Shown: in pieces, positions 13,870 to 16,485 of the stretch | Numbering within the stretch: position 1 is the stretch's first letter | How the letters are laid out: each line of letters starts with the position of its first letter | Notes under the pieces: generated by a model | The model's database searches: none | What the model saw: only the letters and a program-made list of their open reading frames with translations | What the model was told of the DNA's origin: nothing | NCBI GenBank assembly: GCA_902767145.1 | Contig: CACXGG010000209.1 | Location: 1 to 16,485, forward strand | DNA: 16,485 nt | Source: Oscillospiraceae bacterium | Lineage (GTDB): Bacteria; Bacillota; Clostridia; Saccharofermentanales; Saccharofermentanaceae | Direction of reading: 5' to 3' | Made by a program: the position numbers and the translations under genes

Positions 13870-14595
13870 ATGACGCGTATATTTATACAAAATGACATAG
13901 GAGATAAGGAAATTTTTACTCTTGACAGGGAGGACTCCCACTATCTCATCTCTGTCCTGCGGATGCGCCCGGGAGAGGAGCTGATCATCGTTGACGGCCC
14001 CGGAAAAGAGAATGTGGCAGAGATCGAAAATGCCGATAAAGAGGGCGTTACCGTAAGGCTCACTGAACGCCGGGACTGCCTTTCTGAAAGGGATGGAAAT
14101 ATAGTCTTGTACCAGTCTGTATCCAAGGGTGAGAGAATGGATCTCACTATCCAGAAATCAGTGGAACTGGGGGTCACGAAGATCGTCCCGGTATTCTCCG
14201 AAAGATGCGTCGTAAAGCCCTCAAAGGACGGCAAGAAGACCGACAGATGGCAGAAGATCGCCCTGGAGGCCGCAAGGCAGTCGGGAAGAGGAATAGTCCC
14301 GGAAGTGGCAGAACCCATGTCCTTTAAAGAGGCCGTGGAGGATTCAAAGAACAGAAAGCTTATCCTTTTCCCCTGGGAAGAGGAGCATGGGACCACCCTG
14401 AAACAGGCCATAGAAGGCAGAGATATGAGTGATATCGGGTTCTTTATAGGCCCTGAGGGCGGATTTACCGCTGAAGAGGCTGATATGGCAGAAAGCGCCG
14501 GCGCCCACAAGGTGACCATCGGAAAGAGGATCCTCCGCACAGAGACGGCGGGACCTGCCGTTCTTGCAATGCTTTTGTATCACACTGAATTGTGA
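13870..14595 (+). CDS. rsmE: 16S rRNA (uracil-1498-N3)-methyltransferase RsmE
   Basis: AAAGGAG stands 7 nt before the ATG. RsmE methylates U1498 of 16S rRNA in assembled 30S subunits. The N-terminal PUA-like domain (about 1-70, with DSHYLISVLRMRPGEEL) is followed by a SPOUT methyltransferase domain. The knot motifs are IGPEGGFT (193-200) and IGKRILRTETAGPA (217-230), and LEAARQSGR (132-140) is also conserved. The 241-aa length is normal. In many Firmicutes it directly follows prmA; here 7 kb of other genes separate them. Its last codons overlap an inverted repeat and the likely promoter of hisS. Confidence 0.96.
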   Translation: MTRIFIQNDIGDKEIFTLDREDSHYLISVLRMRPGEELIIVDGPGKENVAEIENADKEGVTVRLTERRDCLSERDGNIVLYQSVSKGERMDLTIQKSVELGVTKIVPVFSERCVVKPSKDGKKTDRWQKIALEAARQSGRGIVPEVAEPMSFKEAVEDSKNRKLILFPWEEEHGTTLKQAIEGRDMSDIGFFIGPEGGFTAEEADMAESAGAHKVTIGKRILRTETAGPAVLAMLLYHTEL

Positions 14596-14601
14596 TACAA
14601 T
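14575..14601 (+). promoter_or_regulatory. Inverted repeat with extended -10 promoter before hisS
   Basis: TTGTATCACA (14575-14584) and TGTGATACAA (14591-14600) form a perfect 10-bp inverted repeat with a 6-nt loop across the rsmE stop codon. TGA-TACAAT (14593-14601) reads as an extended -10. No U-tract follows, so it may be an operator or a weak attenuator. Confidence 0.45.
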
Positions 14602-14643
14602 ACATGGTTGCTATTATAAATAATAAAAAAGGAGCTATCCCTG

Positions 14644-15900
14644 ATGAAGATAACTGCACAGAAGGGCACCAGAGATATTTTGCCTTCAGAGATCCACAAG
14701 TGGCAGAAGGCTGCAAGGACCTTTGCCGATGTCTGTCACATGTACGGATATGAGGAGATAAGGATCCCCACATTTGAAGATACGAACCTTTTCCAGAGAG
14801 GTGTCGGAGATACCACCGACGTAGTCCAGAAGGAGATGTATACCTTCGAGGACAAGGGCGGCAGGAGCATCACTCTCCGTCCCGAGGGAACGGCAGGCGT
14901 AGTAAGGAGCTATATCGAGAACGGAATGGCTTCGCTTCCTATGCCCGTAAGGCTCTTTTACGATATAACGGCTTTCCGCTATGAGAAGATGCAGAAGGGA
15001 AGATACAGGGAGTTCCATCAGTTCGGCCTTGAGTCTTTTGGAAGCGCAGGTCCCGAGATCGATGCTGAGATCATAAGCGTAGTCGATGTCTTCTTCAGGA
15101 AGATGGGACTTAACAAGATCAGCCTTCACATCAATTCCATCGGATGTCCCGAATGCAGGAAGGCTTATAACGCACTCCTGAAGGATCACTTCAGACCCCA
15201 CATCGCAAGTATGTGTGAGGACTGCCAGAACAGGTTCGAGAGAAATCCCCTGAGGATGATCGACTGTAAGGTTGACGCTGAGAAGGATGTCATAAAGAAC
15301 GCACCCAGGCAGATCGACCATCTGTGCGACGACTGCAGGGAGCACTTCGAGATACTTAAGAAGAGACTCGACAACATGGGCATCTCCTATGTTGTCGACC
15401 CCAATATCGTTAGAGGACTGGACTACTACACAAGGACAGTCTTCGAGTTCGTTTCCGAAAACGTAGGTACCCAGGGCACCATCTGCGGCGGCGGCCGTTA
15501 CGACGGACTTGTGGAGAGCCTCGGCGGAGCACCCACCCCCTGTATCGGTTTTGCCATGGGAGTCGAGAGATTCCTTCTGGAGGCAGAGGCACAGGGCGTG
15601 GATCTGGGTAACCCCAACAAGGTGAAGATCTTCTTCGTCAGCATGAGCGACAATGCCAGGGACAGCATCTCCAAGCTCTGCTACGATCTGCGCCTCAAGG
15701 GTATCGGATGTGAGCAGGACCTTATGGGAAGAGCCTTCAGGGCCCAGATGAAATATGCGGGCAAGAGCGGCATCCCTTATATGGCCGTAATAGGTGACGA
15801 CGAGCTGTCTTCCGGCGAGATCAAGGTAAAGCGTATGGAAGACGGATCTGAGACAGTAGTAAAGATCGAAGAGCTCGGTGACTACCTGGCTGATAAATAA
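14644..15900 (+). CDS. hisS: Histidyl-tRNA synthetase
   Basis: This class II synthetase charges tRNA-His with histidine. GGAG lies 9 nt before the ATG. The 418-aa protein has QKGTRDILPSE (6-16), class II motif 2 FRYEKMQKGRYREFHQFGLE (111-130), LRPEGTAGVVR (78-88), the histidine-binding RGLDYYTRT (257-265), GGGRYDGL (282-289) and a C-terminal anticodon-binding domain. The insertion domain carries CxxC pairs (CPEC, CEDC, CDDC), as I recall for Firmicutes HisRS. The leader is under 45 nt, so no T-box controls it, unlike many Firmicutes hisS genes. aspS follows after 23 nt. Confidence 0.97.
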   Translation: MKITAQKGTRDILPSEIHKWQKAARTFADVCHMYGYEEIRIPTFEDTNLFQRGVGDTTDVVQKEMYTFEDKGGRSITLRPEGTAGVVRSYIENGMASLPMPVRLFYDITAFRYEKMQKGRYREFHQFGLESFGSAGPEIDAEIISVVDVFFRKMGLNKISLHINSIGCPECRKAYNALLKDHFRPHIASMCEDCQNRFERNPLRMIDCKVDAEKDVIKNAPRQIDHLCDDCREHFEILKKRLDNMGISYVVDPNIVRGLDYYTRTVFEFVSENVGTQGTICGGGRYDGLVESLGGAPTPCIGFAMGVERFLLEAEAQGVDLGNPNKVKIFFVSMSDNARDSISKLCYDLRLKGIGCEQDLMGRAFRAQMKYAGKSGIPYMAVIGDDELSSGEIKVKRMEDGSETVVKIEELGDYLADK

Positions 15901-15923
15901 GAAAGCAATTTTTGGAGGTATAT

Positions 15924-16485
15924 ATGCAATCACGTACACATACATGCGGAGCACTCAGGATCACAGACGCAGGAAGCAAGGTCAAGCTGGCCGGCTGGCT
16001 GGAGAATTTCCGTGAAGTCGGAGCAGAGCTGGGATTCGTAGTCATCCGCGATTTCTACGGAACGACACAGATCGTCATCGAGGATTCCGAGATGATGAAG
16101 CAGGTTAAGGCCATTACCAAGGAATCCACCATCTGCGTGGAGGGAACAGTAAGGGAGAGAAGTTCCAAGAATCCCAAGCTGGAGACAGGTGATATCGAGG
16201 TTGTACCCGAGAAGATCACAGTCCTTGGCCGCTGCCGTTATAACGAGCTTCCCTTCGAGGTCAACCGCAGTAAGGAAGCTGACGAGATGACAAGGCTCAA
16301 GTACAGATATCTGGATATCCGTAACCCTGAGGTCAAGAAGAACCTTATCCTCAGGAGCAACGTTATTGCAGCTCTCAGGAACTCCATGATCGAGCACGGA
16401 TTCATGGAGATCACGACTCCGATACTTACAGTTTCTTCACCTGAAGGTGCAAGAGATTACCTTGTTCCCGCACGTAAGCATCCGG
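15924..16485 (+). CDS. aspS: Aspartyl-tRNA synthetase, N-terminal part (runs off window)
   Basis: TGGAGG precedes the ATG at 15924, 23 nt after hisS, so the two form an operon. The visible 187 residues start MQSRTHTCGALRITDAGSKVKLAGWLENFREVG, the N-terminal OB-fold anticodon-binding domain. Class II motif 1 material follows (TRLKYRYLDIRNPEVKKNLILRSNV), then LTVSSPEGARDYLVPARKHP, the AspRS signature before the flipping loop. The bulk of the catalytic domain lies beyond the window, so it cannot be told whether it is discriminating or also charges tRNA-Asn. Confidence 0.95.
   Translation, partial: MQSRTHTCGALRITDAGSKVKLAGWLENFREVGAELGFVVIRDFYGTTQIVIEDSEMMKQVKAITKESTICVEGTVRERSSKNPKLETGDIEVVPEKITVLGRCRYNELPFEVNRSKEADEMTRLKYRYLDIRNPEVKKNLILRSNVIAALRNSMIEHGFMEITTPILTVSSPEGARDYLVPARKHP

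Noticed and set aside
13941..14540. 199-codon antisense frame over rsmE
   Set aside because: It is a Ser/Pro-rich shadow of a well-supported methyltransferase gene.
14596..14643. Possible T-box leader for hisS
   Set aside because: The leader is too short and lacks the GGTGGNACCGC sequence and Stem I motifs.
14686..15954. 422-codon open frame antisense to hisS
   Set aside because: It is fully covered by a clear histidyl-tRNA synthetase gene, resembles no family and results from codon bias on the sense strand.

Overview
The window looks like a chromosomal segment of an anaerobic member of the Clostridia (Bacillota). It has strong GGAGG-type ribosome binding sites, sigma-A-like promoters, a tryptophan T-box, many intrinsic terminators, VanR/VanS-like two-component genes and a hisS-aspS pair. 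Genus cannot be set from the sequence alone. No IS transposase, tRNA, rRNA or CRISPR array is visible.

Layout. 1-239: 3' end of dnaJ with its terminator. 240-816: non-coding, holding a 60-bp tandem palindromic repeat built on AAAGTAC/GTACTTT and then a promoter with a structured leader or small RNA. 817-1298: two small genes (73-aa unknown; 66-aa zinc ribbon, minus strand) sharing a bidirectional terminator. 1399-3246: two secreted lipoproteins, one with a poly-Glu linker and one GH114-like. 3333-4855: a DUF1653 and a DUF2130 protein. 4856-5727 (minus): a barstar homologue and a lipid-anchored barnase homologue, i.e. an RNase with its inhibitor. 5830-6852: prmA. 6844-8651: promoter, Trp T-box, stand-alone trpB2 and terminator. 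8717-10076: a ThiD-like protein lacking the kinase active-site loop, fused to a disordered tail. 10093-12967: a DUF975 membrane protein behind an 11-bp-period direct repeat, then an OmpR-type regulator and a sensor kinase. 12972-13093: a REP-like palindrome and a bidirectional terminator. 13110-13787 (minus): an AIM24-family protein. 13870-16485: rsmE, hisS and the start of aspS.

How it fits together. dnaJ, prmA and rsmE, which in many Firmicutes are consecutive genes, keep order and orientation here but are separated by about 5.6 kb and 7 kb of accessory genes. Envelope-directed functions dominate the insertions: three lipoproteins, a DUF975 membrane protein and a two-component system. The most distinctive item is the barnase/barstar operon. 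Its RNase carries a lipoprotein signal, a Thr/Glu-rich tether and four extra cysteines, suggesting a surface-displayed, possibly disulfide-stabilised toxin whose cytoplasmic inhibitor protects the producer.
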